5,301 nucleotides of DNA from assembly GCA_028290305.1 (NCBI GenBank), contig JAQGKC010000359.1, forward strand, positions 1 through 5,301. Reading direction: 5' to 3'. Below are positions 5,033-5,301 of the stretch, piece after piece. The notes beneath the pieces are model-generated. The model was not told where the DNA came from. It was given only the letters and a program-made list of their open reading frames with translations, and did not search any database. Every line of letters starts with the position of its first letter. Position 1 is the first letter of the stretch. The stretch comes from Bradyrhizobium sp. Lineage in GTDB: Bacteria; Pseudomonadota; Alphaproteobacteria; Rhizobiales; Xanthobacteraceae. The translations under genes and the position numbers were made by a program.

Positions 5033-5301
5033 TTACTCGGCCGGCCTGATCTGCACCGGCACCACCCGTGGATTGACCCGCGTCGTCAGGGTGAAGGCAA
5101 GCGCGATCGCCGCCACTATTGCGCCGAGCAGCGGCAGTTGCTGATAGCTCGCACCCGCGGTGAGCGCGACGCCGCCCAGCCACGCACCGGTGGCGTTGCC
5201 GAGGTTGAAGGCGCCCTGGTTGAGCGTCGAGGCCAGGTTCGGCGCATCGGTTGCTGCGTCCACCACCCAGATCTGCAGCGGGGATACCAAAGCAAAGGCA
5301 A
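5033..5301 (-). CDS. Major facilitator superfamily transporter, C-terminal fragment (DHA1, AraJ/YdhP-like), cut by the window edge
   Basis: Only the last 88 or so residues are visible. The frame is open through the window edge, and its start lies to the right. The visible part begins AFALVSPLQIWVV and contains DAPNLASTLNQGAFNLGNATGAWLGG (written here as DAPNLASTLNQ then GAFNLGNATGAWLGG), a conserved stretch of DHA1-type inner-membrane exporters related to AraJ and YdhP. This is followed by a last hydrophobic helix (LPLLGAIVAAIALAFTL) and a short polar tail, RVNPRVVPVQIRPAE. That pattern fits transmembrane helices 11 and 12 of a twelve-helix proton-driven exporter. The substrate cannot be inferred. 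The TTG at 5290-5288 is an internal leucine, not a start. It converges on the LysR gene, and the inverted-repeat element lies between their ends. Confidence 0.9.
   Translation of the reverse strand, partial: AFALVSPLQIWVVDAATDAPNLASTLNQGAFNLGNATGAWLGGVALTAGASYQQLPLLGAIVAAIALAFTLTTRVNPRVVPVQIRPAE

Overview
The window looks like chromosomal DNA of a GC-rich alphaproteobacterium, most likely Bradyrhizobium or a close relative such as Rhodopseudomonas. This rests on the close match, from memory, of the acyl-CoA dehydrogenase to bradyrhizobial proteins, and on two families of dispersed intergenic repeats (one containing CGTAGGGTGGGCAAAG, one containing GGGAATGCCGGGTG) that I remember as abundant in Bradyrhizobium genomes. 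No search was run.

Layout. Bases 1-260 hold no gene but contain a 14-bp palindrome, a patch of short direct and inverted repeats, and a hairpin terminator. A tRNA-Gln(TTG) gene lies on the minus strand at 260-334. A divergent regulatory stretch follows, with a near-perfect 21-bp palindrome at 464-484, and then a complete acyl-CoA dehydrogenase gene of the DmdC/FadE-like long form (639-2423, plus). Bases 2424-3393 are almost 1 kb without a credible gene. They hold a cloverleaf-like inverted-repeat element (2453-2575), a longer decayed-looking bradyrhizobial repeat (about 2600-3205), and a 103-bp element with perfect 25-bp inverted ends (3281-3383). Next come a small manganese-type cupin on the minus strand (3394-3801) and a divergently transcribed LysR-type regulator on the plus strand (3921-4814), with promoter and operator-like dyads in the 119-bp gap. 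A second, diverged copy of the inverted-repeat element (4885-4980) follows. The window ends inside the C-terminal part of a major facilitator transporter (5033-5301, minus, cut by the window edge).

How the genes relate. The dehydrogenase stands alone and probably feeds electrons from an acyl-CoA to electron-transfer flavoprotein; its substrate cannot be read from sequence. The cupin carries all the metal-ligand and active-site positions of the bacterial cupin hydroxynitrile lyases (GtHNL type), at identical numbering. The divergent LysR gene is the natural candidate for its regulator. The cupin-LysR pair is bracketed by two directly oriented copies of the same short inverted-repeat element, so it could be a small accessory cassette. 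The two copies differ by paired substitutions that keep their stems intact. This bracketed module is the most interesting part of the window; nothing here proves a new biological system.
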